Assembly: GCF_020531945.1 (NCBI RefSeq)
Contig: NZ_JAJATZ010000003.1
Location: 434,001 to 498,000 of the forward strand
Length of the DNA stretch: 64,000 bases
Direction: 5' to 3'
DNA from: Loktanella gaetbuli
Lineage (GTDB): Bacteria; Pseudomonadota; Alphaproteobacteria; Rhodobacterales; Rhodobacteraceae
In this document: piece by piece, positions 1-8,518 of the stretch
Numbering within the stretch: the first letter of the stretch is position 1
Layout: the number at the start of each line of letters is the position of its first letter
The notes under the pieces: model-generated
Database searches by the model: none
What the model was told of the DNA's origin: nothing
What the model saw: only the letters and a program-made list of their open reading frames with translations
Program-made: the position numbers and the translations under genes

Positions 1-134
1 TGAAGATGCACGACAAATTTCTCTGTGTCATTGAATAATCGCGCGTCGTTGCGTTCGCGTGGCGCATCGGCCACAGCATTTGCATCCTGCCGGGCAGCAC
101 GCTACCGCTGGTCCCATAGCAACAGAGGCGCGCC
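1..134. other. Window edge, unassigned
   Basis: There is no gene I can assign here. A plus-strand frame closes with TAA at 36-38 and could be the last residues of an upstream gene, but ten codons are too few to identify it. The remainder is the leader of dapE. Confidence 0.3.
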
Positions 135-1283
135 ATGACTGACCCGATCGATCCCGTTGACCTGACAGCGCAACTGGTGCGCTGCGCCTCTGTGACACCG
201 ACCGAGGGCGGCGCGCTGCTGTTGCTGGAGGATCTTTTGTCAGGGGCCGGATTTGACTGCACGCGCGTGGACCGCGGTGGCGTCAGCAACCTTTATGCGC
301 GCTGGGGGCGCAAGGGGGCCAATCGCAGTTTCGGGTTCAACGGGCACACGGATGTGGTGCCCATCGGCAATCCTGACGACTGGAGCGTCGATCCCTTTGG
401 CGCTGTCATCAAGGACGGTTTTCTGTGGGGGCGTGGTGCAACGGACATGAAATCAGGCGTCGCGGCCTTTGCGGCGGCCGCCTGTGACTTCGTGCGCGAC
501 ACGCCACCGGACGGGGCGGTGATCCTCGCAATCACCGGTGACGAAGAAGGCGACGCGCTCGACGGCACCACCGCGCTGCTGGACTGGATGGCGCAGAACG
601 GCGAGGCGATGACCGATTGCCTGGTGGGTGAACCGACCAGCCCGAACCATATGGGCGAGGCGATGAAGATCGGGCGGCGCGGGTCGATGACGGCCTGGAT
701 CACCTTTACCGGCGAACAAGGCCATTCCGCCTACCCGCACCGGGCGAAAAACCCGTTGCCGGCGATGGCGCGGCTGATGGACCGGCTGGCGTCCGAACCG
801 CTGGATCAGGGCAGCGCTCATTTCGACGCCTCGACGCTGGCCATCGTGACGATGGACACGGGCAATCCAGCGACCAACGTGATCCCGGCGTCCTGCCGTG
901 GCACGGTGAACATCCGTTTCAACGATCACCACAGTGGCGCATCGGTAACGGACTGGTTGCAGGCCCATGCCGACGCCGTCGCGGCGGACACCGGCATCGC
1001 CATCACCATGAAGATCAAGGTCAGCGGCGAAAGTTTCCTGACACCGCCCGGTCCGTTGTCCGACCTGATCGGCACCGCCGTGCAGGCCGAACTCGGGGTC
1101 ATGCCCGAACTTTCGACCTCCGGCGGCACCTCTGACGCGCGGTTCATGAAAAACCACTGCCCTGTCGTCGAATTCGGCCTCGTCGGTAAAACCATGCACC
1201 AGGTCGACGAAAAGGTGCCTGTGCAGGATATCCAGACGCTCAAGGCAATCTATGGCCGCGTCCTGCGCGACTACTTCGCCTGA
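135..1283 (+). CDS. dapE: Succinyl-diaminopimelate desuccinylase
   Basis: This cytoplasmic M20-family metallohydrolase cleaves N-succinyl-LL-diaminopimelate to LL-diaminopimelate and succinate in the lysine and peptidoglycan pathway. At 382 residues it has the usual family length. Metal-site residues are visible: GHTDVVP with His71 and Asp73, GRGATDMKSG with bridging Asp104, the TGDEEG pair Glu137/Glu138, and a C-terminal histidine in GKTMHQVDE. The ATG is preceded by a purine-rich AGAGG. The DAP-pathway partner dapB lies far away at 58.4 kb. A dispersed GC-rich hairpin motif follows the stop and separates dapE from rnr. Confidence 0.96.
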   Translation: MTDPIDPVDLTAQLVRCASVTPTEGGALLLLEDLLSGAGFDCTRVDRGGVSNLYARWGRKGANRSFGFNGHTDVVPIGNPDDWSVDPFGAVIKDGFLWGRGATDMKSGVAAFAAAACDFVRDTPPDGAVILAITGDEEGDALDGTTALLDWMAQNGEAMTDCLVGEPTSPNHMGEAMKIGRRGSMTAWITFTGEQGHSAYPHRAKNPLPAMARLMDRLASEPLDQGSAHFDASTLAIVTMDTGNPATNVIPASCRGTVNIRFNDHHSGASVTDWLQAHADAVAADTGIAITMKIKVSGESFLTPPGPLSDLIGTAVQAELGVMPELSTSGGTSDARFMKNHCPVVEFGLVGKTMHQVDEKVPVQDIQTLKAIYGRVLRDYFA

Positions 1284-1286
1284 CGG

Positions 1287-1331
1287 CTTCTTCTGGTCAA
1301 AAATATTCCGGGGTCCGGGGCAGCGCCCCGG
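1287..1331 (+). repeat. Dispersed intergenic motif, copy A, with hairpin
   Basis: The element starts with CTTCTTCTGGTCAAAAATAT and ends in a perfect hairpin, CCGGGGC at 1315-1321 and GCCCCGG at 1325-1331. Related copies lie near 3631, 7759, 10548, 13578 and 41721, always between genes. It probably acts as a weak terminator or mRNA 3' end between dapE and rnr. Confidence 0.65.
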
Positions 1332-1374
1332 TCCGCCATTTGCAACCGGCAGGCCGCCGCACTAGGTGCTGTGC

Positions 1375-3624
1375 ATGAAACAGATCCCTTCCAAACGCGA
1401 CGTGCTGGCCTTTTTGGCCGACAACCCGACGCAGACATCGAAACGCGATATTGCCCGTGCCTTTGGCATCAAGGGTGCTGCGCGCGTCGACCTCAAGGCG
1501 CTCTTGCGCGAAATGGAGGCCGAGGGCACCCTGACCAAACGCAGGGCCAGCTACCGCGAGCCGGGCAAACTGCCCCCCGTCAGCGTGATCGAGGTCACGG
1601 GTTCTGATGCCGACGGCGATCTGCTGGCGCGCCCACTGGAATGGGCCGAGGACACGGACCCGCCCGTCATCCTGCTGGCGCTGCGCGCCTCTGACCCCGC
1701 GCTTGGGTCTGGTGATCGCCTGCTTGCGCGACTGACCGCCACACCGGGCGAGGCACATGCCTATCAGGGGCGCATGATCCGTCGGATCGGGACGAACCCG
1801 CAGCGTATCCTCGGGGTGTTCCGCGCCGCGTCAGAGGGCGGCCGCGTCATGCCCATCGACAAGGGGTCGGACAAGCAATGGACAATCGCCGCCGGTGCGA
1901 CCAACGGTGCCCGTGACGGCGAACTGGTCGAGGCCGAACAGACCGGGCCCAAGGGCCGGATGGGTCTGCCCAAGGCGCGCATCCTGACCCGGTTGGGCGA
2001 CCCGACTAGCGCGCGGGCGGTCAGTCTGATCGCGATCCACCAGCATGGCATCCCGGACCACTTCCCGGACGAGGTGGTGGCGCAGGCCGATGCCGCGAAA
2101 CCGGCATCGATGAACAAACGCAAGGACCTGCGTGACTTGCCGCTGCTGACCATTGACCCGGCAGACGCCCGCGATCGCGACGATGCGGTGCTTGTGCAGC
2201 GTGACGGCGATGGCTTCGTCATCTGGGTCGCGATTGCCGATGTGGCGCATTATGTCACATCCGGCAGTGCGCTGGATGTCGAGGCGCGCAAACGCGGCAA
2301 TTCCACCTATTTCCCCGACCGCGTCGTGCCGATGCTGCCCGACACGCTGTCGGGTGATCTGTGTTCCCTGCATGAACACGTCGACCGTGCCTGTCTTGCG
2401 GTCGAGATGCATATTGACGCGGACGGCACCAAGATCAGCCATCAGTTCCATCGTGGCATGATGCGGTCGGTGGCCTCGCTGTCGTATGAACAGGCGCAGG
2501 CCGCGCGCGACGGCAGCCCCGACGCCCAGACCGCCCCGTTGGTCGATGATGTGATCGCGCCGCTGTATGACGCCTATGACGCGCTCAGGCGGGCACGCGA
2601 GACGCGCCAGCCGCTGGACCTGGACCTGCCCGAACGACGGATCGAACTGGATGACGACGGCAAGGTGACGGCGGTCAACCACAAGGAACGCATGGATGCA
2701 CATCGCCTGATCGAGGAATTCATGGTGCTGGCGAACGTCTGCGCCGCCGAAACCCTGATCGCGAAAAAGACCCCCCTGCTATTCCGCGTCCACGAGGAAC
2801 CCAGCCCCGAAAAGCTCGATGCACTGCGCGAAGTGGCCGACAGCGCCGGCCTCACGCTGGCCAAGGGGCAGGTGCTGCGCACGGCCACGTTGAACCGCCT
2901 GCTGGCCGCCGCGGCAGGCACCGACAGTGCTGAACTGATCAACATCGCGACGCTGCGGTCGATGACGCAGGCCTATTATCATCCGGAAAACTTTGGCCAC
3001 TTTGGCCTCGCGCTGCGGGCCTATGCGCATTTCACCTCTCCGATCCGGCGCTATTCCGATCTGATCGTGCACCGCGCGCTGATTACTGCACATGGCTGGG
3101 GCAAGGACGGGCTCAGCCCTTGGGACATCGAACATCTGGACGCGACCGCCAAGGCGATTTCTGACACCGAACGCCGGTCGATGACGGCAGAGCGTGATAC
3201 CACGGACCGCTATCTTGCGGCCTTTCTGGCGGACCGGGTCGGGACCGAGATCGGCGGGCGTATTGCCGGGATCGCGCGATTTGGCGTCTTTGTGAAACTG
3301 GATGGCACCGGCGCGGATGCGATGATCCCCATGCGCAATCTGGGGGCGGAATATTTCCACTATGACGCGGAAACCCAGACGCTGATGGGATCGGACAGCG
3401 GCACGGTCATCGGGCTGGGTCAGCGCGCAACCGTGCGCCTGACCGAGGCTGTCCCCACCACGGGTGGACTGCTGGCCGACCTGATCGAACTGGATGGTGC
3501 GACCCTGCCGCGCGGCCCGTCAAAGGGGCGCAGCAAACCGGGCAAACGCCGCGTCGGCCCGGCCAAGGCCAAAGCGGCCAAGACTGCACGCAAGGTGTCC
3601 CGCATCCGCAAGGCGAAACGCTAA
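1375..3624 (+). CDS. rnr: Ribonuclease R
   Basis: This is a processive 3'-5' exoribonuclease that degrades structured RNA. The RNB catalytic domain begins near residue 255 with the acidic motif DARDRDDAV, whose aspartates hold the catalytic magnesium. HFTSPIRRYSDL is also typical of the RNase II/R family. An S1 domain starts near residue 623, and the C terminus is a Lys/Arg-rich tail as in other RNase R proteins. The N-terminal winged-helix part begins MKQIPSKRDV. I chose the ATG at 1375. A GTG nine bases upstream is in frame but has no better ribosome-binding site. The length of 749 residues is normal. Confidence 0.95.
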   Translation: MKQIPSKRDVLAFLADNPTQTSKRDIARAFGIKGAARVDLKALLREMEAEGTLTKRRASYREPGKLPPVSVIEVTGSDADGDLLARPLEWAEDTDPPVILLALRASDPALGSGDRLLARLTATPGEAHAYQGRMIRRIGTNPQRILGVFRAASEGGRVMPIDKGSDKQWTIAAGATNGARDGELVEAEQTGPKGRMGLPKARILTRLGDPTSARAVSLIAIHQHGIPDHFPDEVVAQADAAKPASMNKRKDLRDLPLLTIDPADARDRDDAVLVQRDGDGFVIWVAIADVAHYVTSGSALDVEARKRGNSTYFPDRVVPMLPDTLSGDLCSLHEHVDRACLAVEMHIDADGTKISHQFHRGMMRSVASLSYEQAQAARDGSPDAQTAPLVDDVIAPLYDAYDALRRARETRQPLDLDLPERRIELDDDGKVTAVNHKERMDAHRLIEEFMVLANVCAAETLIAKKTPLLFRVHEEPSPEKLDALREVADSAGLTLAKGQVLRTATLNRLLAAAAGTDSAELINIATLRSMTQAYYHPENFGHFGLALRAYAHFTSPIRRYSDLIVHRALITAHGWGKDGLSPWDIEHLDATAKAISDTERRSMTAERDTTDRYLAAFLADRVGTEIGGRIAGIARFGVFVKLDGTGADAMIPMRNLGAEYFHYDAETQTLMGSDSGTVIGLGQRATVRLTEAVPTTGGLLADLIELDGATLPRGPSKGRSKPGKRRVGPAKAKAAKTARKVSRIRKAKR

Positions 3625-3630
3625 CCCTTC

Positions 3631-3683
3631 GCTGTTTTCGAAATATCCCGGGGGGAGGCCGCAGGCCGGGGGGCTGGCCCCCC
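3631..3683. terminator. Dispersed motif copy B, convergent terminator
   Basis: The stretch contains TTTTCGAAATATCCCGGGG followed by a G/C hairpin, GGGGGGC at 3668-3674 and GCCCCCC at 3677-3683. It sits between the stops of rnr and the convergent DUF1810 gene. It is probably a bidirectional transcription stop and belongs to the same repeat family as copy A. Confidence 0.55.
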
Positions 3684-3690
3684 AGCACCC

Positions 3691-4170
3691 TCAGAACAGG
3701 GCAGGCGGCGGTTCACGCAGCAGGCGTTGCGTCTTGGTGCAGCGTTGACCGGCGAACAGATCGTCCAAGGCCTTTGCATAAATCGGGTCCTGCGGGACGG
3801 CGGCTTCGAATAATGTGGCGCAGGCGCGCACCTTGTAGGCGTTTTCGTCGGCCATGGTATCGGACAAGGGGCGGTCATTCTCCGTCAGCTTGCGCAGGCA
3901 TGTGACCAATCGTGGACCCAGGACCGGGTGCCGGGCAAATTCGCTGGCCTCTGCCGCGTCCCGCAGGGAATAGAACATCGCCATGGGTGCATCGTCTATG
4001 CCTGTCAGCACCGGAAAGACGAACCAGACCCAGTTACCCGTCGCGCGACCTGCCGCCAGGTCCGACATCACCGTGTCCCAGACGCTGTCCTGTGCATCGG
4101 TAAAGTGGTCGAACTCGTCTTCGTCGTCCTCGAAATCGTCGTCGATCGGCGTATCGTCCATAGCAAACAT
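3691..4170 (-). CDS. DUF1810 family protein
   Basis: This is a small soluble protein of 159 residues. It matches the DUF1810 pattern: FTDAQDSVWDTVMSDL, then NWVWFVFP, a central MAMFYSLRDAAEASEF, and HPVLGPRL. The function of the family is not established. The N terminus is very acidic (DDTPIDDDFEDDEDEFD), and an internal ATG at 4161 could be the true start. It is a single-gene unit convergent with rnr. I am sure of the family but make no functional claim. Confidence 0.85.
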   Translation of the reverse strand: MFAMDDTPIDDDFEDDEDEFDHFTDAQDSVWDTVMSDLAAGRATGNWVWFVFPVLTGIDDAPMAMFYSLRDAAEASEFARHPVLGPRLVTCLRKLTENDRPLSDTMADENAYKVRACATLFEAAVPQDPIYAKALDDLFAGQRCTKTQRLLREPPPALF

Positions 4171-4332
4171 GCGTCCCTGGCCACTGGACCTGCATCATTG
4201 CGGATCGGATCGGGATGCGCCAGTGCCAGAGCGCCGGCTAGGGCAAGTTCACAAGCTGCCTAAAATTTACCATTTGATAAAAAATAAAACCGTGCAAAGC
4301 TGATGGTGATCCAGACAACGACCGAGGCCGCC

Positions 4333-5655
4333 ATGACATCACCCACTGCCCCCGGAATCGCCGCAGGCCGCCTGAGCGCGGATGCGCTGGCCGAAGCCTT
4401 TGCCGACCTGCACGCGCCGCTTGACCCGCACGAGGTGCTGGTCGCCGCCGACCGCTGCTATTTCTGCCATGACGCGCCCTGCGTGACCGCCTGCCCCACG
4501 GACATCGATATCCCGTTGTTCATCCGCCAGATTTCCACCGGTACGCCAGAGGCAGCGGCACGGACCATCTTTGACGCCAATATTCTGGGCGGCATGTGCG
4601 CCCGTGTCTGCCCGACCGAGGACCTGTGCGAAGGTGCCTGCGTGCGCGAGCTGGCCGAGGGCAAACCGGTCGAGATCGGTCGTCTGCAACGCCATGCCAC
4701 CGATACGCTGATGGCGCGGAAAGGTCATCCGTTCACCCGTGCCCCTGAAACGGGCAAGCGCGTGGCCGTCGTCGGCGCAGGTCCGGCGGGCCTGTCCTGT
4801 GCGCACCGTCTGGCGATGCTGGGCCATGACGTGACGCTGTATGACGCACGCCCCAAACCGGGTGGTCTGAACGAATACGGGATCGCGGCCTACAAGAGCA
4901 CCGATGATTTCGCCGCCCGCGAGGCCGCGTGGCTGATGCAGATCGGTGGGATCACGCTAGAAACCGGCCGTGCGCTGGGCGCGGAACTGACGCTGGACAA
5001 CCTCTCGGCCGATTTTGACGCCGTCTTTCTGGGGGTTGGTCTGGGCGGTGTGAATGCCCTCGGCGCAGACGGTGACGACAATGACAGCGTGACGGATGCC
5101 GTCAGTTTCATCGCGGAATTGCGGCAGGCGACGGACCTGACCCAACTGCCCGTCGGACGGCATGTCGTCGTCATCGGCGGCGGTATGACGGCCGTGGACG
5201 CGGCCGTGCAATCCAAGCTGCTGGGGGCAGAGGCCGTAACCATTGCCTATCGCCGCGACCGCGACCGGATGGGGGCCAGCCGCTATGAACAGGATCTGGC
5301 CGCCAGCCACGGCGTGCGGATCATGTTCAATGTCCAGCCGCACGCGATCCACGATGGTGAAATCGCGCTGGAATATACCGCAGACGATGGCACCGGCCTG
5401 AAAGGGACGGGCGAGACCATTCGCATTCCCGCAGACCAGGTGTTCCGTGCCATCGGTCAGACGTTGACCACAGACGGTGGCCTGATGATCGAGGACCGCA
5501 AGATCAAGGTGACGGGTGCCGGCCGTACCACACGGATGGGCGTCTGGGCGGGGGGCGATTGTGCACAGGGTGGCGATGATCTGACCGTGACGGCCGTCGC
5601 CCAAGGGCGCGATGCGGCGATGGACATTCACAGCGCCCTGGTCGGCGATGCCTGA
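4333..5655 (+). CDS. preT: Dihydropyrimidine dehydrogenase, NAD(P)-binding subunit
   Basis: This is the flavoprotein half of the PreTA dihydropyrimidine dehydrogenase, which reduces uracil and thymine in the first step of reductive pyrimidine breakdown. The N-terminal cysteine cluster (CYFCHDAPCVTACP near residues 40-55, then CARVCPTEDLCEGAC) resembles the Fe-S part of mammalian DPD domain I. It is followed by an FAD motif, VVGAGPAGLSC, near 147 and a second nucleotide motif, VIGGGMTAVDAA, near 280. I chose the ATG at 4333, which has GAGG five bases upstream. The in-frame ATG at 4303 lacks one. The gene overlaps the next reading frame by eight bases, implying translational coupling. Confidence 0.92.
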   Translation: MTSPTAPGIAAGRLSADALAEAFADLHAPLDPHEVLVAADRCYFCHDAPCVTACPTDIDIPLFIRQISTGTPEAAARTIFDANILGGMCARVCPTEDLCEGACVRELAEGKPVEIGRLQRHATDTLMARKGHPFTRAPETGKRVAVVGAGPAGLSCAHRLAMLGHDVTLYDARPKPGGLNEYGIAAYKSTDDFAAREAAWLMQIGGITLETGRALGAELTLDNLSADFDAVFLGVGLGGVNALGADGDDNDSVTDAVSFIAELRQATDLTQLPVGRHVVVIGGGMTAVDAAVQSKLLGAEAVTIAYRRDRDRMGASRYEQDLAASHGVRIMFNVQPHAIHDGEIALEYTADDGTGLKGTGETIRIPADQVFRAIGQTLTTDGGLMIEDRKIKVTGAGRTTRMGVWAGGDCAQGGDDLTVTAVAQGRDAAMDIHSALVGDA

Positions 5656-6427
5656 ACTGCCCGAAGCCGATGCCGCGCGTCGCCGGATCGCGGACCACTG
5701 TCTGCACCGCACGATCGAGGGGTTCACGATCGGTGAGGTGTCGCATGTGGACCTGCCGCCAACAGATCAGCTGGACCGGTTCATCGGCACACAGCTGACG
5801 CGCACGCATCGGCATGGAAAATACATCTTTGCGGGGTCTGTGGATGGGCCCTGGATGCATATCCATCTGGGCATGGCGGGCAGTTTGCGGGTCTGGGACG
5901 ACGGCGGCGATGTGCCCGATTACGCCCGATTGACCGTGAATTTCGAGGGCGGTCGCCGCCTGACGTTTCGTGATCCACGCAAGTTCGGGCACGTGCAGAT
6001 GGTCGCGGACGTTGACCAGTTCGTTGCCGACAAGGGGCTCGGTCCAGATGCGATGCAGATTGGCGACAATGCCTTTGCCAATGTGATCGGCGGCACGCGG
6101 GGTGCTGTGAAATCTGCGCTTCTGGATCAGGGCAAGCTGGCGGGGATCGGCAACCTTTGGGCGGACGAATCGCTCTATCGCACTGGCATCATGCCGGACG
6201 CCAAGGCGAGCGATCTGCCCGCCGAGCAGATCGCAGCACTGCATACGACGGTGCAGGACGTGATGGGCACCGTGATGGACAAGAACGCGGATTACAGCCA
6301 GCTGCCCCGCGACTGGCTGATCCACAACCGCACCGATGGTGCCGATTGCACGCGATGCGACGGCACCATCACCAAGATGACCGTCGGCGGGCGCACATCC
6401 TACCATTGCCCCGCTCACCAGACTTAA
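5648..6427 (+). CDS. Fpg/Nei-family DNA glycosylase within the pre operon
   Basis: The protein has 259 residues and the complete fold signature of Fpg/Nei base-excision glycosylases: N-terminal MPELPE (catalytic Pro2 and Glu3), beta-hairpin Lys58 in HGKYI, Met76 in HLGMAG, DPRKFG near 109, the H2TH motif with GIGN at 166-169, and a C-terminal zinc finger with Arg249. It lacks the GG(S/T)xLRDY loop found in the orthodox mutM at 36.4 kb, so it looks more Nei-like. The last zinc ligand appears to be His257 (C234, C237, C254, H257). The start overlaps the preT stop, and preA follows 17 bases later. This places a repair-type enzyme between the two subunits of one catabolic enzyme. The family is certain, the substrate is unknown. 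Confidence 0.88.
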   Translation: MPELPEADAARRRIADHCLHRTIEGFTIGEVSHVDLPPTDQLDRFIGTQLTRTHRHGKYIFAGSVDGPWMHIHLGMAGSLRVWDDGGDVPDYARLTVNFEGGRRLTFRDPRKFGHVQMVADVDQFVADKGLGPDAMQIGDNAFANVIGGTRGAVKSALLDQGKLAGIGNLWADESLYRTGIMPDAKASDLPAEQIAALHTTVQDVMGTVMDKNADYSQLPRDWLIHNRTDGADCTRCDGTITKMTVGGRTSYHCPAHQT

Positions 6428-6444
6428 CGACGATAGGATACACC

Positions 6445-7749
6445 ATGGCTGACCTGACCACTGATTTCCTCGGCATCAAGAGCCCGAACCCCTTCTGGCT
6501 GGCCTCGGCACCGCCCACGGACAAGGAATACAACGTCCGCCGCGCCTTCGAGGCGGGCTGGGGTGGCGTCGTGTGGAAAACCTTGGGGGCCGAAGGGCCG
6601 CCCGTCGTCAATGTCAACGGGCCGCGCTATGGCGTGATCTACGGCGCTGACCGCCGCGTGCTGGGGATCAACAACATCGAGCTGATCACCGACCGCCCGC
6701 TAGAGGTCAATCTCGAGGAAATGGCGCGGGTCAAGGCAGACTACCCCGACCGCGCGATGATCGCGTCGATCATGGTCCCCTGCGAGGAACAGGCATGGAA
6801 AGACATCCTGCCACGGGTTCAGGAAACCAACGCCGACGGGATCGAGCTGAACTTTGGCTGCCCGCACGGGATGGCCGAACGCGGCATGGGATCGGCCGTG
6901 GGTCAGGTGCCGGAATATATCGAAATGGTCGTGCGCTGGTGCAAGAAATACTATGACCGGCCCGTCATCGTGAAATTGACGCCGAACATCACGGATATCC
7001 GCAAACCCGCGCAGGCGGCGAAAAACGGTGGGGCGGATGCGGTCAGCCTGATCAACACGATCAACTCGATCACATCCGTGAACCTCGACGCGATGTCACC
7101 CGAGCCCATGATCGACGGCAAGGGCACACACGGCGGTTATTGCGGCCCGGCGGTCAAACCCATCGCGATGAACATGGTGGCCGAAATCGCCCGCGATCCC
7201 GCGACCCGTGGTCTGCCCATTTCGGGCATCGGCGGCGTGTCGACATGGCGCGATGCGGCTGAATTCATGGCGCTCGGTTGCGGCAACGTGCAGGTCTGCA
7301 CCGCCGTCATGACCTACGGGTTCAAGATCGTTTCGGAAATGAAATCGGGCCTGTCCCAGTGGATGGACGAAAAGGGCTATACCTCGACCGCCGATTTCGT
7401 GGGTCGCGCCGTGCCCAACGTCACCGACTGGCAGTACCTGAACCTGAACTACGTCGCCAAGGCAAAGATCGACCAGGACAAATGCATCTCTTGCGGGCGT
7501 TGCTATGCCGCCTGCGAGGATACCAGCCATCAGGCCATCGCCATGTCAGAGGACCGCACCTTCAGCGTGATCGACGCCGAATGCGTGGCCTGCAACCTGT
7601 GCGTCGATGTCTGCCCGGTCGCGGACTGCATCACGATGGAGGCGATGATCCCCGGCACGATTGATCCGCGCACCGGCAAAGAGGTCCAAGAGGATTATGC
7701 CAACTGGACCACGCATCCCAACAACCCCGGTGCGGTTGCAGCAGAATAA
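6445..7749 (+). CDS. preA: Dihydropyrimidine dehydrogenase, catalytic subunit
   Basis: This is the FMN and iron-sulfur subunit that reduces uracil/thymine to 5,6-dihydropyrimidines. The dihydroorotate-dehydrogenase-like barrel contains ELNFGCPHGMAERGMG, with the conserved cysteine of this family, and GYCGPAVKPIA. The C terminus carries two [4Fe-4S] ferredoxin motifs, CISCGRCYAAC near residue 347 and CVACNLCVDVCPVADC near 380, as in bacterial PreA. The 434-residue length is normal. The ATG at 6445 begins MADLTTDFLG. The gene is third in the preT-glycosylase-preA operon and ends at a repeat-type terminator facing the flavin reductase gene. Confidence 0.95.
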   Translation: MADLTTDFLGIKSPNPFWLASAPPTDKEYNVRRAFEAGWGGVVWKTLGAEGPPVVNVNGPRYGVIYGADRRVLGINNIELITDRPLEVNLEEMARVKADYPDRAMIASIMVPCEEQAWKDILPRVQETNADGIELNFGCPHGMAERGMGSAVGQVPEYIEMVVRWCKKYYDRPVIVKLTPNITDIRKPAQAAKNGGADAVSLINTINSITSVNLDAMSPEPMIDGKGTHGGYCGPAVKPIAMNMVAEIARDPATRGLPISGIGGVSTWRDAAEFMALGCGNVQVCTAVMTYGFKIVSEMKSGLSQWMDEKGYTSTADFVGRAVPNVTDWQYLNLNYVAKAKIDQDKCISCGRCYAACEDTSHQAIAMSEDRTFSVIDAECVACNLCVDVCPVADCITMEAMIPGTIDPRTGKEVQEDYANWTTHPNNPGAVAAE

Positions 7750-7758
7750 GGCCCGGCC

Positions 7759-7808
7759 CTTCTTCTGGTGTCAAATATCCCGGGGGTCCGGGTGCAGCGC
7801 CCCCGGTC
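7759..7808. terminator. Dispersed motif copy C, convergent terminator
   Basis: This copy reads CTTCTTCTGGTGTCAAATAT then CCCGGGGG, followed by a G/C stem (CCGGG with CCCGG) around GTGCAGCGC. It lies between the convergent preA and flavin reductase genes and probably stops both transcripts. Confidence 0.55.
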
Positions 7809-7818
7809 CCGTCCGGAA

Positions 7819-8487
7819 TCACCAGCCGTTTTCGGTAATGATCTTGTCCTCTGGCACGCCCATCTCCTTGAGGGCGTCACGGATGTCGTCGACGAATTCA
7901 CCCGGCCCGCAGACGTAGCAGGGCTTGTCCGTAGCGATGCCGATGTCAGACAGCATCGCGCGGTCCAGTTGGCCCTTGCGGTGGGCCGTATCGTCCTGAT
8001 CCGAAATCACGTAGGTCGGCGTCACGCCCGCCATCTGATCCCACGTATCCTTCATGATGATGTCGCGGTCATGGGTATTGGCAAAGATCAGGTGATCGCC
8101 GCCCACGCCTTCGCGGGCGTGTTTGTTCAGGATCGCGATGAATGGCGTGATCCCCGCACCGGCGGCCAGAAAGGTGCCGCAACCGTGGTCGGTGATGGCA
8201 CCGGCCGGATCCTCGGCCAGCCAGCGGTCGCCGGGTTGGATATCGGGGACCAGCTCGGTGACGCCGTCGTGGGATGGATAGGACTTGATCACGAATTCCA
8301 CATGTTTGGCGTCGGGATCGCTGACCATCGTGAACGCGCGGTCCTCGTCGCGCCAGCCATCCTTGTCCAGGGCCATGTGGGTTGCCTGACCTGCTTCGAA
8401 TCGAAAGCTGTCGGGTTTGCTGCAAATCAGCCGATAGGTATCGTGGGTCACTTGTTCGATCTTCTGGACGGTCAGCGTATGTGTCAT
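7819..8487 (-). CDS. Ferredoxin/flavodoxin reductase-type FAD oxidoreductase
   Basis: This is a 222-residue oxidoreductase of the ferredoxin-NADP reductase superfamily without a fused ferredoxin. It has an N-terminal FAD-binding barrel with RAFTMVSDP and a nucleotide-binding half with FLAAGAGITPFIAIL and YVCGPGEFVDDI. It lies 31 bases downstream of the RutR-like repressor gene on the same strand and has its own AAGGAGA site. It could supply electrons to, or recycle cofactors for, the adjacent dihydropyrimidine dehydrogenase, but that link rests only on position. The family is clear, the physiological partner unknown. Confidence 0.82.
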   Translation of the reverse strand: MTHTLTVQKIEQVTHDTYRLICSKPDSFRFEAGQATHMALDKDGWRDEDRAFTMVSDPDAKHVEFVIKSYPSHDGVTELVPDIQPGDRWLAEDPAGAITDHGCGTFLAAGAGITPFIAILNKHAREGVGGDHLIFANTHDRDIIMKDTWDQMAGVTPTYVISDQDDTAHRKGQLDRAMLSDIGIATDKPCYVCGPGEFVDDIRDALKEMGVPEDKIITENGW

Positions 8488-8518
8488 GTCGTTCTCCTTG
8501 GTTGCAAGGAAAACGGAT

